A stretch of DNA of 21,597 nucleotides from an uncultured Methanobrevibacter sp. (GCF_937898925.1 NZ_CALDKF010000031.1:1-21597); one strand, 5' to 3'. Positions 6,521-14,171 are shown, counted from the stretch's first letter. The notes: generated from the letters alone by a model not told the origin. Program-made: numbers and translations.

Positions 6521-8001
6521 TGTCATTCACTGTAGAAAGAAAATTGGAAATTTGCAAACAGAGCAATGATAGACCTGGATGTTGCTGGTATTTATGTGAC
6601 AATCCTCACAAGTCCTCATGTAAAAACTGTTACAGTTGCTATTCAAATTGTCCTCATGGAGTATATGAGGTAATCAATGATGAGCCATTGCCAATACATC
6701 AGGAAAATTGTGTAGGGTGTAAGATCTGTGAGGAGATGTGTCCAACACATGCAATATATGTCAGACCCCTTGTTGATGAAGGCAGAGGCGTATGGTCAAA
6801 TTCAACAATGGTTGAAATCAAACGTAAAAGTCAAACAGGATCATATAAGGTCAGAGGTTGTGGACTCACCAGAAGAATCCCAACTTTTGATGACTTAAGC
6901 ATATTGCCTGCACAGGTTTCAAGGCCACCAATAGATTCCTATAGGGAAACATGCAAGACTTCAGTGGTTCTTGGAGACAGGTTTGCAGAAAATCCAATTG
7001 AAATAGACACTCCTATTATGATTGGAGCAATGTCTTTTGGTGCATTAAGCAAGGAAGCGAAAATAGCATTGGCAATTGGAAGCAGTAAGGTAGGAACAAT
7101 CACCAATACAGGTGAAGGGGGAATGCTTCCTGAAGAAAGGCATTATGCAGACAAATTGATTGCTCAATATGCATCAGGTCGTTTTGGAGTTTCTGCTAGT
7201 TATTTAAACAATGCAGAAGCTGTTGAAATAAAAATAGGTCAAGGTGCAAAATCAGGTATGGGAGGACATTTGCTTTCCCATAAGGTAACTGCAGAAGTGG
7301 CTAGAGTTAGAAACATTCCAGAAGGAACCTCTGCATTAAGTCCTGCAAGACATATGGATATTGTCGGACCTGAAGATTTAGGTATGAAAATCAATCAATT
7401 AAGGGAAATTACCGATTGGAAAGTGCCTATAATTGTAAAATTTGCATCAGGTAGAGTGGAACAGGATGTAAAGATTGCAGCAAAGGCAGGTGCAGATATA
7501 ATTGTAGTCGACGGTATGCAAGGGGGAACCGGTGCTGGACCTGAAGTGGTTACAGAACATGCAGGTATTCCTACAATTGAAGCAATTGTAAAGGCTGATG
7601 ATGCTCTTAAGGACATTAATTTAAGAAGTGAAGTAAGTCTTGTCGCTGCTGGTGGAATAAGATCTGGTGCTGATGTGGCAAAAGCTATTGCTTTAGGTGC
7701 AGATGCTGTTTATATCGCTACCTCCGCATTGATTTCCATAGGATGTAAAGTTTGCCAATCCTGTTCTGAAGGTATTTGCCCTAAAGGAATTGCAACACAG
7801 GATAGGGTGCTTAGAAGAAGATTGGACCCTATTAGAAAAGGTCAGCAAGTGGCAAACTATATTGAAGCAATGACACAGGAAGTAACATCCTTGACTCAAC
7901 AGGCAGGAAATACTGATATAGAAAATCTTGAACGTCAGGACTTGGTTGCTTTGACTATGGAAGCTTCACAATTAACAGGAGTACCAATGGTGAGAAATTA
8001 A
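6520..8001 (+). CDS. gltB: Archaeal-type glutamate synthase, FMN/Fe-S catalytic subunit
   Basis: A 493-residue glutamate synthase core. An N-terminal two-cluster ferredoxin domain has Cys 34, 37, 40, 44 and 64, 67, 70, 74; extra Cys at 12, 21, 22 and 26 may bind another centre. From about residue 110 the FMN-binding TIM barrel follows, with MIGAMSFGALSKEAK, NTGEGGMLPEER, KIGQGAKSGMGGHL, VDGMQGGTGAGPEV and VAAGGIRSGADVAKAIALGA. Cys409-x5-Cys415-x4-Cys420 matches the 3Fe-4S motif of GltB. It would reduce 2-oxoglutarate plus ammonia-derived imine to glutamate. The amidotransferase, GXGXG and electron-entry parts are supplied by the three genes just upstream. The bacterial central domain and an NADPH-binding GltD are absent here, as is usual for archaeal forms. 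The ATG sits in a TAATG overlap, indicating translational coupling. Confidence 0.93.
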   Translation: MSFTVERKLEICKQSNDRPGCCWYLCDNPHKSSCKNCYSCYSNCPHGVYEVINDEPLPIHQENCVGCKICEEMCPTHAIYVRPLVDEGRGVWSNSTMVEIKRKSQTGSYKVRGCGLTRRIPTFDDLSILPAQVSRPPIDSYRETCKTSVVLGDRFAENPIEIDTPIMIGAMSFGALSKEAKIALAIGSSKVGTITNTGEGGMLPEERHYADKLIAQYASGRFGVSASYLNNAEAVEIKIGQGAKSGMGGHLLSHKVTAEVARVRNIPEGTSALSPARHMDIVGPEDLGMKINQLREITDWKVPIIVKFASGRVEQDVKIAAKAGADIIVVDGMQGGTGAGPEVVTEHAGIPTIEAIVKADDALKDINLRSEVSLVAAGGIRSGADVAKAIALGADAVYIATSALISIGCKVCQSCSEGICPKGIATQDRVLRRRLDPIRKGQQVANYIEAMTQEVTSLTQQAGNTDIENLERQDLVALTMEASQLTGVPMVRN

Positions 8002-8021
8002 ATTAATTAGGAGATATTATT

Positions 8022-10664
8022 ATGGCTGCATTCGAAAGAGTAAAATCAGGGATTCCGGGACTTGATGAAGCTTTAGACAATATTCGTTTAGGAGATAATG
8101 TAGTTTGGAATGTAACAAATCTAAATGAATTCTCTTACTTTGTTGATCCTTATGTCAAACAGGCGAAAGAGGATAACAGGAACTTGATTTACATAAGGTT
8201 TGCTAATCATCATCCATTGATTGAAATGACAGAAGAGGATTTTAGACTCCTTGAAATGGAAGAGAATAATCCTGAAACCGAGTTTTGCATGATTGAACGT
8301 GATGGAATCAAGATATATAAGGTCAATCCATATAATCAATTTGAGACATTTACCTTAGAGGTTCATCGAATTATTGAAAAGGAAGGATTTGATGCATTCT
8401 ATGTATTTGACTGCTTAAGTGACCTTCAAGCGGTTTGGTCTACCGATTTGATGATGGGAAATTTCTTTAAGGTTACCTGTCCATTTCTGTTCCAATTGGA
8501 TACTGTAGCATACTTCCCAATCATTCGGGGAAGGCATTCATTTGATGCAATAGCTAAAATCCGTGAAACCACACAGCTATTCCTGAATGTACATTCAAAT
8601 TCTCCTGAAGAGGTTTATGTTTCTCCACTTAAAGTATGGAACAGATATTCTCAAACAATGTTTTTGGGACATAAGTTTAACCCAAGAACAGGATTTGTCA
8701 AGGTCTTGCAGGATGGTCAGGAAGTAAGCAAATATTATAAGACCATAAATGATTCTGACAAGCATCAAAGCGGACAAATCCTGGACAGTTGGGAAAGGTA
8801 TATGCTTCAGGTTAGAATGAAGTATGCAGAGGGTCAGAATATCGATGATGAGTGCGATAAGATTTGTGAACTGATGATGACAAAAGATGAGAAGATGCTT
8901 TCCAAAATAAAGGAATACTTCACTTTTGAGGATTACATCACAATCTACGATCGCCGTGTAGGAAGCGGTTTGGTAGGTGGTAAGTCCTGCGGTATGCTTC
9001 TTGCAAGAAAGATAATCGAAAAGGAACGCCCTGACATATATAGCAATCTTGAACCGGATGATTCATTTTACATTGGCTCAGATTTATTCTACACATACAT
9101 TGTTTCAAATGACTTATGGGACCTTCGGGTAAAGCAAAGGACCAAGGAAGGTTACTATAAATATGGAAAAGAGTTAGAGGAAGCCCTTAAAAACGGTACT
9201 TTTTCCGATGAGATCAAAAAGGGATTCATACAGATTTTGGATTATTTCGGACAAAATCCGATTATTGTCAGATCAAGTAGTTTCCTTGAAGATGGATATG
9301 GGAACGCATTTGCAGGAAAATACGAATCAGTTTTCTGTGTAAATAGAGGCAGTCTTGAAGAACGTTTAGCTGCCTTTGAAGAGGCTGTAAAAGTGGTATA
9401 TTCAAGTACTATGAACATTTCCGCGTTGGAATATAGGAAAATAAACGATTTGGATGATACTGATGAGCAAATGGCTCTTTTGGTCCAAAGGGTTTCAGGT
9501 TCCTATTATGGAGACTATTTCTTCCCAACTGCTGCAGGTGTAGGATTTTCATACAGCCCATATTCTCCACTGCCTGATATGGACAACAGCAAAGGAATGC
9601 TAAGGTTGGTAATGGGTCTTGGTACAAAAGCTGTTGACAGGACTAAAAAGGATTATCCTAGAATAATCAATCTTGACAAGCCTGAAGTGACTATGGTGAA
9701 GGACATTAGGGAAAAGCACAGATATTCTCAACACTATCTGGATGTAATTGATTTAAAGAACATAAGTTTGCATGATATTCCTGTTGGTGACGGTTTGGAT
9801 GTTATTCCAAGATATGCGAAAAGGGTTCTTGTTGAACATGACCGTGAAGCGGAGAGAATGTTCCGTGACCGTGGTGAGCGCCGTGAAATCGTCTTTGTCA
9901 ATTGCGAGGGGCTTGTGAAAAATCAGGAATTCATTGATGAGATGAAGGAAATAATGAATATATTGGAAACCGCTTATGATTATCCTGTGGACATAGAATA
10001 CACAGTTAATGTTGGAGAGGACAATTCATTCAATGTAAACCTATTGCAATGCAGACCTCTGCAGGTTTCAATAAACAATGAAGCCATTGAAATGCCGGAG
10101 GATAAGAATGTCTTCTTCCATATCAAGGAATCTTCAATGGGTATGTCAAGAAAGAATGATATAGACACAATCTGCTATGTCGATCCACATAAGTATTATG
10201 AATACCCATATGCTCAGAAAAGTTCAATATCTCATGTAATCAATGATGTGAATGCCTATTGCAAGGAAAATGGAAAGACTGCAATTCTTATTGTTCCTGG
10301 AAGAATTGGTACTTCCTCTCCAGAGTTAGGAATTCCAGTGGTATTTGCTGACATCAGCTATTTCTCTGCAATTCTGGAGGAATCTTACAGTGAAGTTGGA
10401 TATATGCCTGAGTTATCCTTTGGAAGCCATATGTTCCAGGACTTGGTGGAAGCGGAAATATACTATGGTGCATTGTTTGAAAATGAGAAAAATATTGAAT
10501 TCAATAAGGATATGATTTATAATCATCAAAACATCCTAAAGGAGATAAATCCTAATCTAAGCGAGGAAATTTATGATATGATACATGTCATAGACTTTGG
10601 TGAAGACAAGGCGGAATTCTATCATGACATGAATAAGGATGAGACCTTGTGTGTTTTCAATTAG
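8022..10664 (+). CDS. KaiC-like domain fused to PEP synthase-type (PPDK N-terminal) ATP-binding domain
   Basis: A large protein of 880 residues. Residues 1-240 resemble a RecA/KaiC fold: SGIPGLDEAL at the start and YVFDCLSDL as a Walker B-like strand near residue 127. Where the P-loop should be, the sequence reads LGDNVVWNVTNLNEF, with no GKT/GKS, so nucleotide binding there is doubtful. Residues 305-690 match the pyruvate/PEP-binding ATP-grasp domain of PEP synthase: SGLVGGKSCGMLLARKII, IIVRSSSFLEDGYGNAFAGKYESV, QMALLVQRVSGSYYGDYFFP and LLQCRPLQ. The phosphohistidine and PEP-enzyme barrel domains are missing; instead a conserved-looking tail contains VPGRIGTSSPELG and ELSFGSHMFQDLVEAEI. It is therefore not a full PEP synthase. 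It starts 20 nt after gltB with AGGAGAT as ribosome-binding site, so it belongs to the same operon. Its reaction is unknown. Confidence 0.8.
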   Translation: MAAFERVKSGIPGLDEALDNIRLGDNVVWNVTNLNEFSYFVDPYVKQAKEDNRNLIYIRFANHHPLIEMTEEDFRLLEMEENNPETEFCMIERDGIKIYKVNPYNQFETFTLEVHRIIEKEGFDAFYVFDCLSDLQAVWSTDLMMGNFFKVTCPFLFQLDTVAYFPIIRGRHSFDAIAKIRETTQLFLNVHSNSPEEVYVSPLKVWNRYSQTMFLGHKFNPRTGFVKVLQDGQEVSKYYKTINDSDKHQSGQILDSWERYMLQVRMKYAEGQNIDDECDKICELMMTKDEKMLSKIKEYFTFEDYITIYDRRVGSGLVGGKSCGMLLARKIIEKERPDIYSNLEPDDSFYIGSDLFYTYIVSNDLWDLRVKQRTKEGYYKYGKELEEALKNGTFSDEIKKGFIQILDYFGQNPIIVRSSSFLEDGYGNAFAGKYESVFCVNRGSLEERLAAFEEAVKVVYSSTMNISALEYRKINDLDDTDEQMALLVQRVSGSYYGDYFFPTAAGVGFSYSPYSPLPDMDNSKGMLRLVMGLGTKAVDRTKKDYPRIINLDKPEVTMVKDIREKHRYSQHYLDVIDLKNISLHDIPVGDGLDVIPRYAKRVLVEHDREAERMFRDRGERREIVFVNCEGLVKNQEFIDEMKEIMNILETAYDYPVDIEYTVNVGEDNSFNVNLLQCRPLQVSINNEAIEMPEDKNVFFHIKESSMGMSRKNDIDTICYVDPHKYYEYPYAQKSSISHVINDVNAYCKENGKTAILIVPGRIGTSSPELGIPVVFADISYFSAILEESYSEVGYMPELSFGSHMFQDLVEAEIYYGALFENEKNIEFNKDMIYNHQNILKEINPNLSEEIYDMIHVIDFGEDKAEFYHDMNKDETLCVFN

Positions 10665-10993
10665 TAAATTGGAAATGCAAATAAAATTCATATTGGAAAA
10701 CATTAATTGTTTTCGGGCAGGCGGGAGGGACATATGCCTTTTTATTTGCAATAGTTCTTTTTTGCACAAAGAAAATTTGTAAAATAAAATCAAAACATAG
10801 GACAAAATGTGATTAGTGACCCTATCTGAATTTTTAGAGTTTATTTTTTCAGTTAGGGTTATTTTTCACATTTTTTTTAATTTTTAATTTATAATTTTTA
10901 TTTTTCTATTAGTTTTATCTGTTTTTTTTTTTAAAAAATAACTTAGATTAGATTCAAGTTTTTTATTTTCTAATTAAAAAAATAGTTTAAGAA
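10665..10993. other. Convergent intergenic region between the PEP-domain gene and a minus-strand gene
   Basis: No gene is seen. It contains a GC-rich island at 10714-10738 (GGGCAGGCGGGAGGGACATA and neighbours) unlike the AT-rich surroundings, a nested hairpin terminator at 10804-10874, and T/A runs up to 10990 that could stop transcription from both sides. Confidence 0.5.
10804..10878 (+). terminator. Nested hairpin with T-run after the nitrogen operon
   Basis: Outer arms AAAATGTGA (10804-10812) and TCACATTTT (10866-10874) pair perfectly. Inner arms ACCCTATCTGAA (10819-10830) and TTCAGTTAGGGT (10848-10859) pair with one mismatch. A T8 run overlaps the outer right arm. It lies 140 nt after the stop codon of the last operon gene and is the best candidate for the operon end. 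Confidence 0.6.
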
Positions 10994-11551
10994 TTATATT
11001 CTCTCGTATGAATCTCCGTCTACTTTAAAAGCTGGTTTTAGAATCTTAAATGTTTGAATGACATCTACAAAAGACTTTACCGCCATTTGATCCCTATTGT
11101 TTTTGGTATAGAGTTCAAGAGAATATAAATTGTTGTCTTTTAAAATGGAGTATTGTTCTACTTCCAATCCTTCCTTTGTCAAATAAATCATGTCCCAAAT
11201 TCCATACTTATCAAAAGTTTCCATTCCTGACTGTTGAATTTCACATTCTTTTGCTTTTAAATCGGTTTCTACAAGTTCTTTCAATTCTTCAACAGTATTT
11301 ACCAAACATGGTTGTATGGATATTTTTACAATGGAATTGTTGTTTTTGTTTAGCAATACACGGACAGTGAATTCATCTTCATCTTCGTTTTTAAGTTCCT
11401 GCCATAAGAATGGATATTCAAAGCTAACGTATCCGTTGTTAAATCCTTTTTTCATTTGCCTTAATGTCTCTTCTGCACTAAGTGTTTTAGGTTCCCCATT
11501 TTCATCATTGCCTAATTCCAATACAAATCTATCCTTGTTTCCTTTAACCAT
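10994..11551 (-). CDS. Hypothetical cytoplasmic protein, 185 residues
   Basis: Not recognised. The minus-strand frame encodes 185 residues, strongly charged (rich in Glu, Lys, Asp and Asn), with no signal peptide or membrane segment. The pattern suggests an alpha/beta fold with strands near residues 40-50 (YVSFEYPFLW), 60-80 (FTVRVLLNKNNNSIVKISIQ) and 120-150 (IYLTKEGLEVEQYSILKDNN), and a final helix near 155-170. This resembles small single-domain proteins of the PsbP/DcrB type found in archaea and Firmicutes, but that is only an impression. GTGAT lies just before the ATG as a short ribosome-binding site. It faces the PEP-domain operon and is divergent from the SHOCT gene. Codon use is like its neighbours. 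Confidence 0.7.
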   Translation of the reverse strand: MVKGNKDRFVLELGNDENGEPKTLSAEETLRQMKKGFNNGYVSFEYPFLWQELKNEDEDEFTVRVLLNKNNNSIVKISIQPCLVNTVEELKELVETDLKAKECEIQQSGMETFDKYGIWDMIYLTKEGLEVEQYSILKDNNLYSLELYTKNNRDQMAVKSFVDVIQTFKILKPAFKVDGDSYERI

Positions 11552-11881
11552 TTAAATCACAATCATTATTTTTAACAAAATATTCTAGCTATTTTTAGCT
11601 ATTCTTTGATAAATATTTTCAAGTTTAATTAATTTTAAAAATTTTAAAATTTTAATTAATGTTTCTTCTAATATAATTTATCAATTTATCATTAATTAAT
11701 TTAATTGTAAATCTTAACTTTTTCTAATTCTTAACCTTCTTTAAGATAAATTTATATGTTTTTAAAATGTTATATTGTATTAATAAGATAATGTTTAAGA
11801 TAATATTTAAAATAATGTTTAAGGAAATCTTTTAATAATGTTTGATAATGTTTTTTTAAAATATTTTAGGTTTTTGATACT
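11552..11881. promoter_or_regulatory. Divergent promoter region with TATA box and 12-nt tandem repeat
   Basis: This 330-nt AT-rich spacer separates two divergent genes. On the plus strand TTTATATG (about 11750-11757, preceded by AAGATAAA) is a likely TATA box, predicting transcription start near 11778. A six-unit 12-nt tandem repeat then occupies 11785-11856, that is, most of the mRNA leader. The minus-strand promoter cannot be placed with confidence. Confidence 0.45.
11785..11856 (+). repeat. 12-nt tandem repeat, six units
   Basis: Consecutive 12-mers AAGATAATGTTT, AAGATAATATTT, AAAATAATGTTT, AAGGAAATCTTT, TAATAATGTTTG and ATAATGTTTTTT start every 12 nt from 11785 to 11845. The consensus is AAGATAATGTTT, with degeneration towards the 3' end. 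It sits 25 nt upstream of the SHOCT gene start and downstream of the presumed promoter. Confidence 0.7.
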
Positions 11882-12394
11882 ATGGGAAGATTAGGTTTTT
11901 TATTCAATCCGGACGGAAACATGCCTAAAGGTGAGATTAAATCAAGGGATGTGGAATTTGATTTCTTAGGATTGTTGACTGAAAACATTGATGGGAATGA
12001 TAATAAATCCAATGGAGCAATCAAGTTGGATGAGGATTCCATTTACATCGAATTGAGAAGCAGATTGAACGGAAAGGTCAAGGATGCATTTGAAATAGCT
12101 TATGATGATTTGAATGCAGAAGACATTGATAGAGTAGCTGACAATAAGGTTCAATTGAATTTAGAGGATAAGACTATTCAGCTTAAGACTTTAGACCATG
12201 ACATGCTAAACAATTTTGAAACCAGATTAAAGAACAAGTTAAATACAGGTTCCTTTGTACCTGAAGAGGAAAAAATAAGGCATGTGATTGCAGATGTTCC
12301 TGCAGAGATAAGAAAGTATCATGATTTATTGAAAGATGGAATAATCACTGCAGAGGAATTTGAAAAGAAGAAAAAGGAATTGTTGAATAACTGA
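11882..12394 (+). CDS. SHOCT-domain protein, 170 residues
   Basis: A soluble 170-residue protein. The C-terminal 35 residues (about 136-170: PAEIRKYHDLLKDGIITAEEF followed by a Lys-rich helix) are a clear SHOCT domain, a short C-terminal helical module thought to mediate oligomerisation in many bacterial and archaeal proteins. The N-terminal 120 residues are predicted mixed beta strands (DSIYIELRSR, NKVQLNLEDKTIQLKTL), compatible with a PH-like domain as often paired with SHOCT. No catalytic motif or membrane segment is seen. The only ribosome-binding site is weak (TTTGATA, close to the ATG); the leader upstream is taken up by a 12-nt tandem repeat. A TPR-like gene follows 78 nt downstream. 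Function unknown. Confidence 0.75.
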   Translation: MGRLGFLFNPDGNMPKGEIKSRDVEFDFLGLLTENIDGNDNKSNGAIKLDEDSIYIELRSRLNGKVKDAFEIAYDDLNAEDIDRVADNKVQLNLEDKTIQLKTLDHDMLNNFETRLKNKLNTGSFVPEEEKIRHVIADVPAEIRKYHDLLKDGIITAEEFEKKKKELLNN

Positions 12395-12427
12395 TTCTAA
12401 ATTTTTATAACTGATTCTATATTTTTA
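12388..12427 (+). repeat. 20-nt tandem duplication across the SHOCT stop codon
   Basis: TAACTGATTCTAAATTTTTA (12388-12407) is followed at once by a copy with one change (12408-12427). The first copy begins in the last Asn codon and contains the stop TGA. Behind it lies a run of ACTT-type repeats (12427-12455), so the whole 3' flank looks slippage-prone. Confidence 0.7.
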
Positions 12428-12472
12428 CTTACTTTACTTACTTTTTACTTACTTCAAATGCTTGGTGATATT

Positions 12473-13315
12473 ATGGAAATAAAGTCTATACCTGAAATAA
12501 TCAAGGAAATGGATTATTTGGTTAAAGAAGAGAAATTTGATGAAGCCTATCAGTTTGCAAAGGAAAACATCAATTTGAATAAGGAATATGTTGAAGGAGA
12601 ATACATATTCAAAAATCTTCTTGAAGAGCTATTGTTCCAAATCACTATCAAAAAGGAGATAAAAAGAAAATATCCTCTCATGTTGGACTATTCTACATTG
12701 TACTCCAATTATGGAAATGTATTGTTGCATTTCAATGAGTATGAAAATGCCCTAAAATCTTTTAAATTATCTTATAATTACAATCCTGTCAATGTAAAAG
12801 CTATTTTTGGATTATGTGAACTTCATAGGATTGAAGAAAACTGGGATGAGTTTTATAAGCTCACTATCCAATCCTTCAAATATGATTACTCTCTTGAGGA
12901 TCTTTCCAAATCATTTGAAAACTTGTCCATTTATTATTTTAATGAGTATCATGCATCCAATGATGATGAGAATCTGAAATTGGCTATCTATTTAAGCAGA
13001 TTAGCTCAATATTATGATGGTTCTAATGATTTCACTGATAAAATAGCTATTGAATTTGATGATGATTCTTTAAACAATTATGATCAAAGCATTGAAGAGA
13101 TAAAGGATTACCTTAAATCAAAAGGATTGCCATACGGTCCTAGCATTGAAGTCATTACAATATGCAAGAATCTTGGATTCCAATTGGATGAAGATAAGAA
13201 AGTTGTTCCTGCATTGTTCTATTTCAATATTGCATATGATTTAACAAGAGATCCTGCAATTAAAGATGTGATTGATGATTTGGAAGCTAAAGTTGAAAGA
13301 AAATTAAATGAATAA
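12473..13315 (+). CDS. TPR-like repeat protein
   Basis: A 280-residue, all-helical, acidic protein. A recognisable tetratricopeptide-type pair is YSNYGNVLLHFNEYENALKS at about residues 80-99 followed by a second helix pair through about residue 130, and less regular repeats occur near 140-175 and 235-265 (PALFYFNIAYDLTRDP). Such repeats serve as protein-binding scaffolds; no enzymatic motif is visible. An earlier in-frame ATG exists at 12458, but GGTGAT at 12464-12469 sits 3 nt before the ATG at 12473, the normal geometry for this genome, so 12473 is chosen. It may be cotranscribed with the SHOCT gene. The partner and role are unknown. Confidence 0.75.
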   Translation: MEIKSIPEIIKEMDYLVKEEKFDEAYQFAKENINLNKEYVEGEYIFKNLLEELLFQITIKKEIKRKYPLMLDYSTLYSNYGNVLLHFNEYENALKSFKLSYNYNPVNVKAIFGLCELHRIEENWDEFYKLTIQSFKYDYSLEDLSKSFENLSIYYFNEYHASNDDENLKLAIYLSRLAQYYDGSNDFTDKIAIEFDDDSLNNYDQSIEEIKDYLKSKGLPYGPSIEVITICKNLGFQLDEDKKVVPALFYFNIAYDLTRDPAIKDVIDDLEAKVERKLNE

Positions 13316-13549
13316 TGATTTGGCTGAAAATTTGTTTTTCATTAAATGATAAATGTGGTAAGAATTGTCTTTTTTTAAAATTTTTTATTTTTTCAAAATT
13401 GAAAAATACCCAATTAAAGTTCTAATATATAAACTTTACTATGAATTTCCAAAAAATCTTTAAATATTATTAAGTTCAATATTAATTTGTGCTTATGATT
13501 TTGACTTTTGTGCTGTTTTTTAAAAAATTAAGGTCAAAAATTCAAAACC
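13316..13549. other. Intergenic region before tRNA-Ser
   Basis: No gene is seen. T-runs at 13366-13392 can end transcription of the TPR gene. An inverted repeat TTTTGAC/GTCAAAA (13499-13505 and 13533-13539) lies just upstream of the tRNA promoter; its meaning is unclear. Confidence 0.4.
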
Positions 13550-13557
13550 TTTATATA
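13550..13557 (+). promoter_or_regulatory. TATA box of tRNA-Ser
   Basis: AAAACCTTTATATACTA is a very good match to the strong box A of methanogen stable-RNA promoters (AAA-N2-TTTATATA). It predicts a start near 13578-13583 and a 5' leader of about 50 nt for RNase P removal. A second TATA-like string at 13590-13599 would give a leader of only about 10 nt, so the precise start is uncertain. Confidence 0.6.
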
Positions 13558-13630
13558 CTATTAATTACTTATATTTTTATATCAGTGAATTATATATTAG
13601 ACAGTACTATGTCTGATATGTTACTAGATT

Positions 13631-13715
13631 GCCGAGATAGTCTAGCCTGGTAAGGCGCGGGACTGGAAATCCCGTGAGGGTTCACCTCGCCTGGGTTCAA
13701 ATCCCAGTCTCGGCG
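13631..13715 (+). tRNA. tRNA-Ser (anticodon GGA)
   Basis: A complete class II tRNA of 85 nt. Acceptor stem GCCGAGA (13631-13637) pairs with TCTCGGC (13708-13714), with discriminator G at 13715. Anticodon stem CGGGA/TCCCG encloses loop CTGGAAA, giving anticodon GGA (13665-13667), which reads UCU and UCC. A long variable arm (TGAGG-GTTCA-CCTCG) is typical of Ser, and the T arm is CTGGG/CCCAG around TTCAAAT. CCA is not encoded and no intron is present. A G73 discriminator with a long variable arm fits archaeal SerRS identity. It is followed by a hairpin and T-run. Confidence 0.97.
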
Positions 13716-13803
13716 TTTATTAGTGTATAGCAATTTAATATAATTCTATTTAATAGGATTATTATTAATGATAATATCACTTTTATCAAATTATCATTAA
13801 GGT

Positions 13804-13858
13804 AAATCCGATTCAAATAAGCTTTACGAATTGGATTTATTTAGTTTGCTTTTTTTTA
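13804..13858 (+). terminator. Hairpin plus T-run after tRNA-Ser
   Basis: AAATCCGATTC (13804-13814) pairs with GAATTGGATTT (13828-13838), eleven pairs with one G-U, around a 13-nt loop. A T8 run follows at about 13851-13858. It resembles an intrinsic terminator separating tRNA-Ser from the ribosomal protein operon. Confidence 0.55.
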
Positions 13859-14171
13859 ATTAGTTAAATTATAATCTAGCTATGGCTTTAAAAGTTTATT
13901 AGTAATTTATTGAGTATTAAGTTACTCTATCTTTTAGTAAGCTGAGCGTAGTTATTATTTAATTAGAATTATTAAATGTGCTTGAAACTGATATGAACTC
14001 TTGGTTAGCATTGGTTAAATGGCTTATGTTTAAGCTATTAGACTATTGTTAGACTAAGTTTTACATTGTTGAAAAAACTGTGCTTTAAAATAAAGCATTC
14101 GAATCCGCTAAATTTTTTAAATAACGTCTCGTGGGTTCGCTCCAAAGAAAAATAATATGGAGGTTACTTTA
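13859..14171 (+). promoter_or_regulatory. Long leader/promoter region of the rps13 operon with hairpins
   Basis: About 310 nt without a gene, less AT-rich than most spacers. Visible structure includes a hairpin at 14018-14039 (AATGGCTTA-TGTT-TAAGCTATT, one G-U), a perfect 7-bp hairpin with AAA loop at 14081-14097 (TGCTTTA/TAAAGCA), a doubled TTAGACTA at 14038-14045 and 14049-14056, and doubled TTGGTTA at 14001 and 14011. No convincing TATA box could be picked. It may be an mRNA leader used for r-protein feedback control, as S4 or L4 use in bacterial operons, but that is inference only. Confidence 0.4.

Noticed and set aside
10714..10738. GC-rich island after the PEP-domain gene as a small RNA or terminator
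   Set aside because: Only a 4-bp stem (GGCA/TGCC) can be drawn and no known RNA was recognised. It may be part of the mRNA 3' end; evidence is too thin for a feature.
14128..14145. T-arm-like string GTGGGTTCGCTCC suggesting a second tRNA before rps13
   Set aside because: The flanks do not pair as a T stem and no acceptor or anticodon stem fits around it. Treated as chance or part of the mRNA leader.
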